Part shown: positions 43,831 through 52,036 of the stretch, piece after piece
How positions within the stretch are numbered: the stretch's first letter is position 1
Layout: each line of letters begins with the position of its first letter
Assembly: GCA_052143315.1 (NCBI GenBank)
Contig: JBKQTE010000066.1
Span: forward strand, 62,001-126,000
Length of the DNA stretch: 64,000 bases
Reading direction: 5' to 3'
From: DASZIT01 sp052143315
Lineage (GTDB): Bacteria; Actinomycetota; Acidimicrobiia; Acidimicrobiales; RAAP-2
Notes under the pieces: generated by a model
What the model was told of the DNA's origin: nothing
Databases searched by the model: none
What the model saw: the letters and a program-made list of their open reading frames with translations, nothing else
Position numbers and translations under genes: made by a program

Positions 43831-44151
43831 ATGTGGAACTGGCCCTACATTTGCCATGGCGATCCGGAGTGGCAGCGGGCTGAGCGGACTGGCGTCTGTG
43901 TCGGCGTATTCGTATGCCTCACCGGCAGTGTGTCGTGGGTGCCACCCACTCTTCACCTTCCCGGTCTGCTGCTGGGTGTCGCTGGCGCCGCAGCGGGCCT
44001 CTCCTACCTGTCGGTGCTAGGCCGTCGCAAGGCCCGGCAACTGGCGGCTGCGCCTGATCCGTGCATCGACCCTGGGGCCAACGCCTCGGGACGGGGGACT
44101 GTGATAAGCGTTGGGCACGGCCAAGAGAAAGGCGGTTCCGATGATTGCTGA
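43831..44151 (+). CDS. small membrane protein, paralogue of 44503-44793
   Basis: About 106 aa, unknown function. It reads WPYICHGDPEWQRAERTG, then a hydrophobic stretch (LPGLLLGVAGAAAGLSYLS), then RRKARQLAAAPDPCIDPGA. The same order recurs in 44503-44793, and the non-coding lead-in (TGTGCGGG-CGAAG-GGCGGGT-TGGCGG) is shared too. The C-terminal ~25 residues run into the next gene and may not be ancestral, so this copy may be decaying. The start is uncertain; no clear ribosome site. Confidence 0.5.
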   Translation: MWNWPYICHGDPEWQRAERTGVCVGVFVCLTGSVSWVPPTLHLPGLLLGVAGAAAGLSYLSVLGRRKARQLAAAPDPCIDPGANASGRGTVISVGHGQEKGGSDDC

Positions 44152-44392
44152 GATCTTCGGACTCGACGGTATTATTACCCTGTTCTTCACCCTGCTCTTT
44201 CTGGCCGTCTTCGTCCTGATCATCATCTCCGTCGTCCAAGTGGCGAGGGCGCCGGGTCTGACGGTGGGAGCCAAGTGGGCGTGGTCCCTTGGCATGGTCA
44301 TCGGCTACTGGTTGTTCTGGCTCCCAGGGGTCGTCGTCATGGTCACCTTCCAGCTAATGAAGAAGCGGTGGACCCACCCCCGGCTCTACTGA
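44141..44392 (+). CDS. small two-helix membrane protein
   Basis: 83 aa from ATG 44141 (AAAGGCGG about 6 bp upstream). Two membrane segments, LFFTLLFLAVFVLIIISVVQ and GMVIGYWLFWLPGVVVMVTF, are joined by a short polar loop, with a basic tail (KKRWTHPRLY). No family recognised. It sits between the two paralogous small genes and overlaps the end of the first by 11 bp. Confidence 0.55.
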   Translation: MIAEIFGLDGIITLFFTLLFLAVFVLIIISVVQVARAPGLTVGAKWAWSLGMVIGYWLFWLPGVVVMVTFQLMKKRWTHPRLY

Positions 44393-44502
44393 CTCACCGC
44401 ACCTTTCAATGGCTTGGATTATCCGGTTCGCTTAGTGGTGATGGAGCAGGTGAACAGCCCGATGCGTAAGCAGTAGCCTCCTGTCTGTGCGGGAGGCGAA
44501 GG

Positions 44503-44793
44503 GTGTCAGGCGGGTGTGGCGGTGACCTGGCTTGGCCGTACATTCGCCGTCGCGATCCGGAGTGGCGGCGGTACCTGTGGACGAGGGCCTCTTTGTACGG
44601 ATTCATTTTCATGGCCATCGGCGGGACGTGGAATCCACGCTTCTACCTTCCCACTGTGCTTGTAGGTGGTGCTGGCGCCGCAGCCAGCTTCTACTACCTG
44701 ACGGAGCTGATCCATCGAAGCACCGGGCGGCTGGCAGCTCGACCTAACCCGTTCATCGACCCCGGCCCAACGCCTCCGTCGGGCAACAGCTAG
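44503..44793 (+). CDS. small membrane protein, paralogue of 43831-44151
   Basis: 96 aa from GTG 44503. It reads LAWPYIRRRDPEWRRYLWTR, a hydrophobic segment (ASLYGFIFMAIGG), a second one (LPTVLVGGAGAAASFYYL) and TGRLAARPNPFIDPGPTPP. The conserved frame WPYI-DPEW-LP-GAGAA-FIDPG is shared with the upstream copy about 0.7 kb away. Function unknown. Confidence 0.55.
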   Translation: MSGGCGGDLAWPYIRRRDPEWRRYLWTRASLYGFIFMAIGGTWNPRFYLPTVLVGGAGAAASFYYLTELIHRSTGRLAARPNPFIDPGPTPPSGNS

Positions 44794-44849
44794 GCCACAA
44801 CCCCACCCCCCACAGCCGGCAGCGTTAGGAGTCAGGGTCGCCCGAGTCC

Positions 44850-44855
44850 TCGAGA
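44850..44855. repeat. target-site duplication, left copy
   Basis: TCGAGA at 44850-44855 is repeated at 47043-47048, directly outside the two inverted repeats of the insertion sequence. Confidence 0.85.
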
Positions 44856-44885
44856 CTCGCTTTCCGCACTTCTCGGTCCTGATTT

Positions 44886-45227
44886 CTACCCCCAGCCCTC
44901 CGCCTCGGCCATAGCCAGGATCGAGAGCTCCTCGAGTTGCTTGCGCAGTTCCCGTAGTCGTCGGGCGTTCGCGAACCACGGTCGATAGCGTTCTGCCTGC
45001 TCAGCAGTGAGGTTGCGGGTGACGGTCGTTTTGTCGACCTTGCGGGTCCACGTCGAATAGGGACCGTGTAGCTGCGGGGGTTCGGCCCGGCACCGGCATG
45101 TGGGATTGGAACACCTGGTGTGCCGCTCAGTGACGCTCCCCGGCAACGTCCAGCCGATCTCGGCCATCTCGGCGAGCAGGGCCCGATGGCGATCCTCTGG
45201 CTTCGTCGACGATTGTCTTGGACTCAC
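44886..45227 (-). CDS. IS-associated DUF6788-like small protein
   Basis: 113 aa from GTG 45227, with GGAGGTGG about 8 bp upstream. The core is ERHTRCSNPTCRCRAEPPQL then HGPYSTWTRKVDKTTVTRNL, a C-x4-C-x-C metal-binding-like knuckle, followed by a coiled-coil tail (ARRLRELRKQLEELSILAMA). Such proteins often accompany transposases of this group; their role (target choice, regulation) is not known. It is transcribed away from the transposase. Confidence 0.72.
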   Translation of the reverse strand: MSPRQSSTKPEDRHRALLAEMAEIGWTLPGSVTERHTRCSNPTCRCRAEPPQLHGPYSTWTRKVDKTTVTRNLTAEQAERYRPWFANARRLRELRKQLEELSILAMAEAEGWG

Positions 45228-45271
45228 TGATGATCCACCTCCGATGGTGTTGAAGTATATAGGCTTCAAGT

Positions 45272-47011
45272 ATGGTCGGGCAAGGAGCCGCCGGGGGAAT
45301 GGCTGTGACCGGCGAGTTCCAGCTGCACTCCGAACTGCTCGGCGCCATGCCCCTGGTCAGCTACTTCCTCGAGCGCCTCAACCTTCACGAGCTCCTCGAA
45401 CGCCACGTCCCCCACGATGATCGCCGGCTGAAGGTCGCCCCGGCGATCGTGCTCGGTGTCGTCGTGCGCAACCTCGTCCTGCACCGCGAGCCGGTCTATG
45501 CACTCGGTGAGTGGGCCGAACCTTTTCGCCCCTCGGTCCTCGGCCTCGATGGCGTGGATCCCGGTGTGCTCAACGATGACCGAGTGGGCCGGACCCTCCT
45601 TCGGCTCTTCGATGCTGACCGGGCCAGCCTCATGACCGAGCTGGTCCTCGGGGCGGTCGAGAAGTTCAGCATCGACTGCAGCGAGCTGCACAACGACTCG
45701 ACGTCGATCACCTTCTCGGGCGCCTACCGCACCGCCACTGGGGAGCCCCGCGGCGGGAAGGCAACACCCGCTATCGCCTTCGGCCACAACAAGGACCACC
45801 GTGCGGACCTGAAGCAGCTGGTGTGGATCCTGACGGTGAGCGCGGATGGTGCCGTCCCCCTCGCCTACCGGGTGGAGTCGGGAAACACCAACGACGACAC
45901 CACTCACGTCGCCACCTGGGACGCCCTGGTGGCGCTGGTCGGAAGGAGCGACTTCCTCTACGTGGCTGACACCAAACTGGCCAACCGGGACGCCATGGAC
46001 CACATCGCCGCCCGTGGCGGGCGGTTCGTCACGGTGCTACCCCGCACGAGGAAGGAGGACGGGTTCTTCCGCCAGTGGATCCAGGACAACGTCCCCACCT
46101 GGGCTGAAGCCGCCCGTCGACCGTCACGTCGAGCAGGCGAGCCCGACAACATCTGGCGGACGACCCCGTCGCCTGTCCCGTCGGCCGAGGGCTACCGGAT
46201 CGTGTGGGCCCACTCGAGCATCGAGGAGGCGCTCGATGCCGAGTCCCGCTCGGACCGAATCCAGCGGGCCGTGGCTGCCCTGGCCGATTTGGCCAAGCGT
46301 GTGGCGGGACCACGCTCGCGCTGGCACACGCGCGTCGCGGTGGAACAGGCCGCCGAGCGTGCCCTTGCCCCGTGCCACGCCGGACGCTGGGTGCACATCG
46401 AGGTGACCGAAGCGGACGAAGAGACCTTCCGCCAGGAGCGCCGGGGTCGCCCCGGGGAAGAGACCCGCTATCGCAAGGAGACTCGGACTCGCTTCGAGCT
46501 GCGCTGGAGCATCGACACCGATCTCGTGTCCTTCGATGCACGAAGCGACGGCTGTTTCCCGCTCGTCACCAACGACACCGGGCTCACCGACGCTCAGGTG
46601 CTCAGCGCCTACAAGTACCAGCCCCATCTCGAACGACGGCACGCCCAGCTCAAGGGCACTCAACTCGTTGCCCCCGTCTTCTTGAAGGACCCGGCACGCA
46701 TCGAAGGGCTGCTTTGCTGCCACTTCGTCGCCCTACTTGTCCAAGCACTCGTCGAACGCCAGATCCGCACGGCCATGGCAGACGGAGGCACCGAGGCGAT
46801 CCCGCTCTACCCCGAGGAGCGAGACTGCGGTTCGCCGAGTGCGCCACGAATCTTCGAGATCTTCAGCGGCGTCTCCCGTCACCATCTTCAACAGTCCGGA
46901 AGAACCATCCAAGTGTTCGACCCCGAGCTCACCGACCTACAGGGTCAGGTCCTTGATCTGCTCGGCGTGCCTCGCTCTGTCTACGCAGACAGTCCGCCCT
47001 CCAGCCCGTGA
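45272..47011 (+). CDS. IS1634-family DDE transposase
   Basis: Transposase of 579 aa. Catalytic candidates are Asp in FSIDCSELHNDSTSITFSG, Asp in FLYVADTKLANRDAMDHIAA, and Glu in YKYQPHLERRHAQLKG, the spaced DDE triad with the long insertion before the Glu typical of this family. The frame is intact. Start choices are ATG 45272 (TAGGCT six bp before it) or ATG 45299 (AAGGAG 11 bp upstream), which begins MAVTGEFQLHSELLGAM. Confidence 0.92.
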   Translation: MVGQGAAGGMAVTGEFQLHSELLGAMPLVSYFLERLNLHELLERHVPHDDRRLKVAPAIVLGVVVRNLVLHREPVYALGEWAEPFRPSVLGLDGVDPGVLNDDRVGRTLLRLFDADRASLMTELVLGAVEKFSIDCSELHNDSTSITFSGAYRTATGEPRGGKATPAIAFGHNKDHRADLKQLVWILTVSADGAVPLAYRVESGNTNDDTTHVATWDALVALVGRSDFLYVADTKLANRDAMDHIAARGGRFVTVLPRTRKEDGFFRQWIQDNVPTWAEAARRPSRRAGEPDNIWRTTPSPVPSAEGYRIVWAHSSIEEALDAESRSDRIQRAVAALADLAKRVAGPRSRWHTRVAVEQAAERALAPCHAGRWVHIEVTEADEETFRQERRGRPGEETRYRKETRTRFELRWSIDTDLVSFDARSDGCFPLVTNDTGLTDAQVLSAYKYQPHLERRHAQLKGTQLVAPVFLKDPARIEGLLCCHFVALLVQALVERQIRTAMADGGTEAIPLYPEERDCGSPSAPRIFEIFSGVSRHHLQQSGRTIQVFDPELTDLQGQVLDLLGVPRSVYADSPPSSP

Positions 47012-47776
47012 GAAATCACAACCGAGAAGTGCGGAAAGCGAGTCGAGAGAGACCGGGAAAGCGAGATCATCCCAGTGGACAGTGAGGGTTGCCGCTTCGT
47101 GCGGAATGCCTGGGGCGAACTCAGCCCGTCCAGTTCGTTCATTTCCTCCGCCGCTCGAGCCGCCGCCGGTACTCCGATAGTCAGTCGCCAGATCGTCAGT
47201 GAGAGTGAGCGTCTGGAGTGGCGGGCGACTCAACCTGTGGAGAAAATGTCGGCGCATCATGGCGCGCTCATCCTCCGGGAGACCCTCGGTATCCCGATCA
47301 TGGGCGCGTAGCTCGTCGGCGTACTGAAGCTCGGCGTCAGGAAGCGGGGCCATTCTCCAGGTAACGGCCACCGCCGTGTCATATCTCTCCACGCCCAGGA
47401 TCTGCAACCGTCCACCGTACGGAATCTGTCGGTCCGCATCGAGCACGGGCAGGAGTTCGAGAAACTGGGCAATCGGGGCAATCGGGGCAACCGGCGGAGG
47501 TGTCGGCGGCTCGCCGTCCCCGATGAAGATAGCTCGCGCGCCTTTGAATCCCGGAGGCGAAGGTTCGAGCGGGGCTAGGCCGAGGGCCACATGCATTCGA
47601 CTGTTCCAGTCCTGGGCCTCATCGGCATCCATCGCATCAGCCGCTCGGAGCGCCTCGATGGCTCCACCAAAGCCAGCGAGCATCTGTTGCCTCCAGGATA
47701 AGACTTCGACCTGAGGTGGCCGCACCCTCGCGATTGTCAGCCGTTCCACCAAGTACCTCTTAGCACCTTGGTTCAT
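46937..47776 (-). pseudogene. hypothetical gene with 3' end replaced by the insertion sequence
   Basis: A 279-aa reading frame whose last ~33 residues come from inside the IS (after PVSLD at about 47045). Removing the element and one copy of TCGAGA restores a continuous frame that ends PVSLEDSGDPDS and a TAA at 44825-44827, so the original protein was about 254 aa. The body (LVERLTIARVRPPQVEVLSW; MHVALGLAPLEPSPPGFKG; ILGVERYDTAVAVTWRMAP) is not a family I recognise; a Gly/Ser-rich stretch near residue 215 separates two parts. It probably still makes a near full-length product with a foreign tail. ATG 47776. Confidence 0.7.
47043..47048. repeat. target-site duplication, right copy
   Basis: TCGAGA, identical to 44850-44855. 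Confidence 0.85.
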
Positions 47777-47926
47777 GCCCGCCTCCGTACTTTGCGTGAC
47801 TTCGCCCTCTCTGGTGAGAGTATCTCCGGCGTACCAGCTGGGTCTCCGAACTGGCGTCCGGGGCGAGGGTCCATCAGAGCATCGGTCCGCTGGTCTGGGA
47901 GACCCCCGTAAATCGAGCGTGCCGCT

Positions 47927-48295
47927 CTACGGATCCTTGGGCAAGGCAAGGTTCCTTGGGGCAGGCGCCCGATCGACGTATCGCCTCACCTTGGCGCTTT
48001 CGGTGGCCGTGGCCCGATGGAGATCAGCCCATCCCAGGACCGAGGAGAGCCGAGAGCATGCAAACTCGACGGCCTGACCCGGACCTGCTTCGAAGGGCAG
48101 CGTCGGAGATCCCTGAAACAGTCCCCAACCCTGCTTGACCCGAACTTCGTGTCTCCCGGGGGCAATCTCGAAGACTCGCACCTGATCGCCCCAAAGCTCT
48201 CCACGTTCGGCCCCGTCCAAGAAAACAGTGAATTAGCCCGCCCACGCGATTACCGCCTTCGGCCTATAGAGGCGGACGAGCGCGCCAGATCTCAT
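47927..48295 (-). pseudogene. small hypothetical gene interrupted by a TAA codon
   Basis: From an ATG at 48295 the frame reads MRSGALVRLYRPKAVIAWAG, then TAA (48235-48233), then continues FTVFLDGAERGELWGDQVRV, FEIAPGRHEVRVKQGWGLFQ, AGPGQAVEFACSRLSS. The two parts together match a known small-protein layout (a beta-rich domain of the kind 'VDG..G.l..G....v.PG.H.v.v'). One nonsense change therefore splits it. A truncated product could start at TTG 48220. No neighbour suggests a function. Confidence 0.55.
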
Positions 48296-48418
48296 TCGAT
48301 CAGGCTAACGCCTTGGTCCTGGGCGTCCCCGGGGCGGGAACCGCACACCTCGCTGTCCCACCGACCCGGCAGCGATCTGGGCGACCCGGAATTGAGTTTC
48401 TGCAACCTCCGCTCGTCG

Positions 48419-49186
48419 TCAGGATTGCATCTTGATCACGGCAAAGGTGGCGCCATCGGGGTCAGCAAGGACTGCAAAGCGTCCCGGAGGGATGTCCGTC
48501 GGGGGGACGAGCGCAGTGGCACCGAGCTCGGTCGCCCTGGCCACGGTCGCGTCGGTGTCGTCGACGCCGAAATACACGAGCCAGTACGCCGGGACCTCCG
48601 CCGGGACCATGTCAGGCATGGTCATCATGCCGGCAACGGGCTTGTCGCCGAGCCTCCACTCGGTGTAGTCCATGCCCTCCATCGCAGCGTCGTGGGGTAC
48701 CCAGCCGAACACCTCGGTGTAGAACGCCTTGGATGCCGGCAGGTCCCGGGTGTTCAGCTCGTTCCACGCGAACGCCCCGGCCTCGTTGGCGAGCTCGGCA
48801 CCGATGAACGTCTTCGGCTGCCAGACCCCGATCGCCGCGCCGGTGGGATCGGCGAAGACGGCCATCCTGCCGATGTCCGAGACGTCCATCGGCTCCACGA
48901 ACACCATGGCGCCGGCCTTCTTGGCCCGATCGACCGCCGTATCGGCGTTCTCAACCGAGACGTACGTAACCCACACGCTGGGCTGGCCTTCGCCCATGGC
49001 CGGCATGTTCCCGGCGACAGTCTTTCCGCCCTTGCGCATCAGGGTGTAGTGACCCATTTCCTCGCCCTGGTCGTCGGCCTCCCAGCCGAAGAGCGACCCG
49101 TAAAAGGCATTGGATGCCTCGATGTCCTTGGTGGCATGGTCGACCCAGGATGGTGTTCCGGGGTCGTACGAGGTGAACTCTGGCAT
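48419..49186 (-). CDS. two-domain VOC (glyoxalase/bleomycin-resistance fold) protein
   Basis: 255 aa, two tandem VOC modules. Module 1 has SWVDHATKDIEASNAFYGSL and AVFADPTGAAIGVWQP; module 2 has AWNELNTRDLPASKAFYTEV and AVLADPDGATFAVIKMQ. The His/Glu metal ligands at the module ends are partly replaced, so enzymatic activity is uncertain. Similar duplicated proteins are annotated as glyoxalase-like or hydroxylase. AGAGGAG lies about 6 bp upstream of the ATG. Confidence 0.87.
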   Translation of the reverse strand: MPEFTSYDPGTPSWVDHATKDIEASNAFYGSLFGWEADDQGEEMGHYTLMRKGGKTVAGNMPAMGEGQPSVWVTYVSVENADTAVDRAKKAGAMVFVEPMDVSDIGRMAVFADPTGAAIGVWQPKTFIGAELANEAGAFAWNELNTRDLPASKAFYTEVFGWVPHDAAMEGMDYTEWRLGDKPVAGMMTMPDMVPAEVPAYWLVYFGVDDTDATVARATELGATALVPPTDIPPGRFAVLADPDGATFAVIKMQS

Positions 49187-49350
49187 CGGCTTCTCCTCTG
49201 CTGGCGCTCGGCACTACGTCAGAGTGGAGCCTAGCTATCCGATCCCTGGGAGGCATTGCCAATGTGTCGCAGGGGGTCACTCTCCCGTCGGTCTGGGGCA
49301 GGGGGGCATGGACATGCTGCGGCGCTAGCGCAGGACTCTGCTTGGCGCCG

Positions 49351-49848
49351 TTAGGCCGTCCAGGGTGTCCAGGTCGTCCCGTCCCAGTAGCGAAATTGGC
49401 TACCTGGTAACGGGTTCGCATACCACCCGGGTGGAGCGACGAGCAGCGTGTTCGACACCTTCGATTCGGCATGGCCAATCGGTAGCGCCAGGAAGACTCC
49501 GAGAGCGGCAAAGGGAAGAAGCAAGAACCCGATAGGCGTGAAGGCGAAGAGCAGCGGGGCGGTGCAGCTCAAGCCGGCAATGATGATCCCGTTCACGCCG
49601 ATCCTCGACGAGTGCCGTACAGCTCGCCAGGTCAGGCTGCACGTTTCAACCAACAGGAGGAGTGCGAAGCCGACCAACATCGCTCGGGCGATCCCGGGAT
49701 CTGCCTCAGCCATGGTTCGTGCTTGACCTCCACTGGCGATAATCGCAAAGTGATAGGCGTGCACGACCGTGAGCAAGCCGAACCAGAGCAGCCAGGCCAG
49801 GCCGAGCGCCGCAATCTTCGTGCGGACGGCTCGCTTCCACGGTGTCAC
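49351..49848 (-). CDS. membrane protein with C-terminal DUF2510 motif
   Basis: 165 aa. Four predicted helices (LAWLLWFGLLTVVHAYHFAI; AMLVGFALLLLVETCSL; IIIAGLSCTAPLLFAF; FLLLPFAALGVFLALP) precede a DUF2510 end, PPGWYANPLPGSQFRYWDG and TTWTPWTA. DUF2510 is a short Trp motif of unknown role in actinobacterial membrane proteins. The GTG start overlaps the TetR stop (GTGA), so this is probably its operon partner. Confidence 0.78.
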   Translation of the reverse strand: MTPWKRAVRTKIAALGLAWLLWFGLLTVVHAYHFAIIASGGQARTMAEADPGIARAMLVGFALLLLVETCSLTWRAVRHSSRIGVNGIIIAGLSCTAPLLFAFTPIGFLLLPFAALGVFLALPIGHAESKVSNTLLVAPPGWYANPLPGSQFRYWDGTTWTPWTA

Positions 49849-50510
49849 GGCTGAGGACTCGGTGGCGAGTGACTTCCCGAGGTCCCGGCACCCAGGCCTC
49901 CAAGGAATGTTGCGAGATGGAGGGCCTGATCGAAGAGAGCCGCGGCCGGAGCCGGATTGCCGTCAAGTTGAGTCAGCATCTCCATGCCAAGGTAGAGGGC
50001 GACCACGGCGAATCCGACGGACTCGGCGGGCACCAGTGAACCGAGCGGCGAATCCGCAAGTACCCCCGAAACCGCGTCCCGGGCGAAGACGGTCCACGGA
50101 GCGATCCGCTTTGCAACCTCCCCACCGAGGCCTGGCGTCGTTGCGGTGCCGCTGATCATGGCGACGAGTACAGCAACGTGCCCAGCAGCCAGGTCTTCTC
50201 GGAAGATCAATGACGCCACATCGACCAGGTCGGTCGCCGACACCGCTTCCTCGACGGCCCCTCCGTACCGCTCTCGGCGAAGGTCGCTGACCGAGTCAAG
50301 GGCAGCGAGTAACAGACCGGTGACCGATTCGAAATGGTAGAAGATCAGACCCTGGTTGACCCCAGCGCAGTCGGCAATGACTCGAGCGCTGGCACCGGCA
50401 TAGCCGTGATTCTTGAGGGTTTCGATGGCGGCGTCGATGAGCTGCCGACGGGTCGCCTCGCCCCGGACCCTGCGACTGTCGTGCTCTTCTGTGGGTTCGG
50501 CCTCGCCCAT
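49845..50510 (-). CDS. TetR-family regulator
   Basis: 221 aa from ATG 50510 with AGGAGG 5 bp upstream. The HTH is TRRQLIDAAIETLKNHGYAG followed by ASARVIADCAGVNQGLIFYHF. The C-terminal ligand domain is typical in length. A 22-bp palindrome just upstream of the ribosome site overlaps the likely transcription start, pointing to autorepression. The DUF2510 membrane gene is coupled downstream. Confidence 0.88.
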   Translation of the reverse strand: MGEAEPTEEHDSRRVRGEATRRQLIDAAIETLKNHGYAGASARVIADCAGVNQGLIFYHFESVTGLLLAALDSVSDLRRERYGGAVEEAVSATDLVDVASLIFREDLAAGHVAVLVAMISGTATTPGLGGEVAKRIAPWTVFARDAVSGVLADSPLGSLVPAESVGFAVVALYLGMEMLTQLDGNPAPAAALFDQALHLATFLGGLGAGTSGSHSPPSPQP

Positions 50511-50520
50511 CAACACCTCC

Positions 50521-50542
50521 TAGTTGAGCGTATGCTCAACTA
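50521..50542. promoter_or_regulatory. 22-bp palindromic operator of the TetR gene
   Basis: TAGTTGAGC and GCTCAACTA (9-bp perfect arms) flank GTAT. On the minus strand a candidate -10, TACAGT (50548-50543), directly abuts it, so bound repressor would block initiation. Confidence 0.65.
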
Positions 50543-50709
50543 CTGTACCGCAGGTGTCTCGGGCCATGGCATAAGTGCCTGGTTGGGGGACGCTTTCACC
50601 CGTGAATCGCGTTATTGGGACGAGTAGGACAAGAGCCCTTCAGCCAACGTCTGGCGGACCCGATCCCCGTCGGCCGCTGACCGCTCAAGAAAGATAAATG
50701 TCCAGTTCA

Positions 50710-50793
50710 GCTACCTGATCTGCACCCCGGAGATGGCCCGGCTGATGACCAGGCGCTGGATCTCGCTCGTCCCTTCGAAGATGGTGTAGATCT
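50710..50793. repeat. right copy of the 84-bp direct repeat
   Basis: The 3' end of the intact acyl-CoA dehydrogenase gene. It matches 43005-43088 with 4 mismatches, in the same orientation and 7705 bp away. Confidence 0.85.
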
Positions 50794-51925
50794 TCGAGTC
50801 GCGGTGCCACCGCTCCACCGGGTGCTCGCGGACGTAGCCGTAGCCGCCCATGATCTGGATGGCCTCCTCGGTGACGTGCACCGCCGTCTCACCGGCGTAG
50901 AGCTTGGACATCGAGCCCTCGCCGGAGGTGAACGGCTTGTTGTTCCGCCCCATCCACGCCGCCCGCCAGACCAGCAGGCGCGAGGCGTCGATCCGGGTCT
51001 TCATGTCGGCCAGCTTGAAGGCGATCGCCTGGTTTTCGATGATGGCCCGACCGAACGCCTTGCGCTCCTTGGCGTAGTCGAGCGAGTACTCGTAGGCGGC
51101 TCGGGCGATGCCCAGCGCCTGGGCGCCGACCGTCGGCCTGGAGGCCTCGAACGTGGCCATGGCGGCCTGGCTGGTGGTCTTCTTCCCCTCACGGGCACGG
51201 GCCAGCTTCTCGTCGAGCTTCTCCTTGCCGCCGAGGAGGCAGCTGCCCGGGATCCGCACGTCGTTGAGGATGACTTCAGCGGTGTGGGACGCCCGGATGC
51301 CCATCTTCTTGAACTTCTGGCCCTGGGTCAGGCCCGGCGTGTTCGGGGGGACGATGAAGCTGGCCTGGCCCCGCGCCTTGAGCTCGGGGACGACCGACGC
51401 CACCACCACGTGGATGTCGGCGATGCCTCCGTTGGTGATCCACGTCTTCGTGCCGTTCAGGACCCACTCGTCCTTGGCCTCGTCGTAGACCGCAGTGGTG
51501 CGCAGCGAGGAGACGTCGGAGCCGGCGTCGGGCTCCGACACCGCGAACGCGGCCAGCTGGATCTTCTCCGGCGTGCCGAAGCACTGCGGGCCCCACTCGA
51601 CCAGCTGCTCGGGCGTGCCGTTGGCAGCGATGCCGGCCAGGCCGAGCACGGACCCGAAGATGGACAGGCCGATGCCGGCGTCGCCCCAGGCCATCTCCTC
51701 GTTGGCGATCGGCAGCAGCAGGCCGGACTCGTCGAAGAAGCTCTGGGTGATGAAGTCGAACGAGTACAGCCCGATCTTCGCCGCCTCTTCGATGATGGGC
51801 CACGGGGTCTCCTCCCGCTCGTCCCACTCGTGGCCGGCCGGCCGGATGACCGATTCGGCGAAGTCGTGCACCCACTTCTGGATCTGCAGTTGTTCCTCGT
51901 TCAGGTCCAGCGAGAATTCACCCAT
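50711..51925 (-). CDS. acyl-CoA dehydrogenase
   Basis: FAD enzyme of 404 aa for the first oxidation of beta-oxidation or branched-chain acyl-CoA breakdown. It shows MGEFSLDLNEEQLQIQKWVH, AAFAVSEPDAGSDVSSLRTT, WITNGGIADIHVVVASV, RKAFGRAIIENQAIAFKLAD and IQIMGGYGYVREHPVERWHR. The catalytic Glu is in IYTIFEGTSEIQRLVISRAI. GGAG lies about 8 bp upstream of the ATG at 51925. A truncated copy of its 3' end lies at 43005-43088. Confidence 0.93.
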   Translation of the reverse strand: MGEFSLDLNEEQLQIQKWVHDFAESVIRPAGHEWDEREETPWPIIEEAAKIGLYSFDFITQSFFDESGLLLPIANEEMAWGDAGIGLSIFGSVLGLAGIAANGTPEQLVEWGPQCFGTPEKIQLAAFAVSEPDAGSDVSSLRTTAVYDEAKDEWVLNGTKTWITNGGIADIHVVVASVVPELKARGQASFIVPPNTPGLTQGQKFKKMGIRASHTAEVILNDVRIPGSCLLGGKEKLDEKLARAREGKKTTSQAAMATFEASRPTVGAQALGIARAAYEYSLDYAKERKAFGRAIIENQAIAFKLADMKTRIDASRLLVWRAAWMGRNNKPFTSGEGSMSKLYAGETAVHVTEEAIQIMGGYGYVREHPVERWHRDSKIYTIFEGTSEIQRLVISRAISGVQIR

Positions 51926-52036
51926 GGCAGTTGCTCCGTTCCGGCCCGGCCCGGGCCTGTCCACTGGTTTCCGTTGCGCGTTGGTGTTCACGCCGACGGC
52001 GCCCTGCCGGCCACCAGGTCAGGCGGGCGCGGCGTT

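Larger units (their letters stand above)
44856..47042 (+). mobile_element. complete IS1634-like insertion sequence, 2187 bp
   Basis: The ends are perfect 22-bp inverted repeats: 44856-44877 begins CTCGCTTTCCGCACTTCTCG and 47021-47042 is its exact reverse complement. A 6-bp target duplication (TCGAGA) flanks both. Inside are a DDE transposase (45272-47011) and a divergent small cysteine-containing protein (44886-45227), a combination seen in IS1634-type elements. A TTGAAG (45250-45255) / CTTCAA (45264-45269) dyad lies in the promoter between them. Intact ends and reading frame suggest a recent, possibly active insertion. Confidence 0.92.

Noticed and set aside
43005..50793. Prophage or integrative element with integrase
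   Set aside because: No integrase, excisionase, relaxase or phage structural gene is present. Only the flanking repeat and gene content suggest insertion, so it is reported as an accessory segment.
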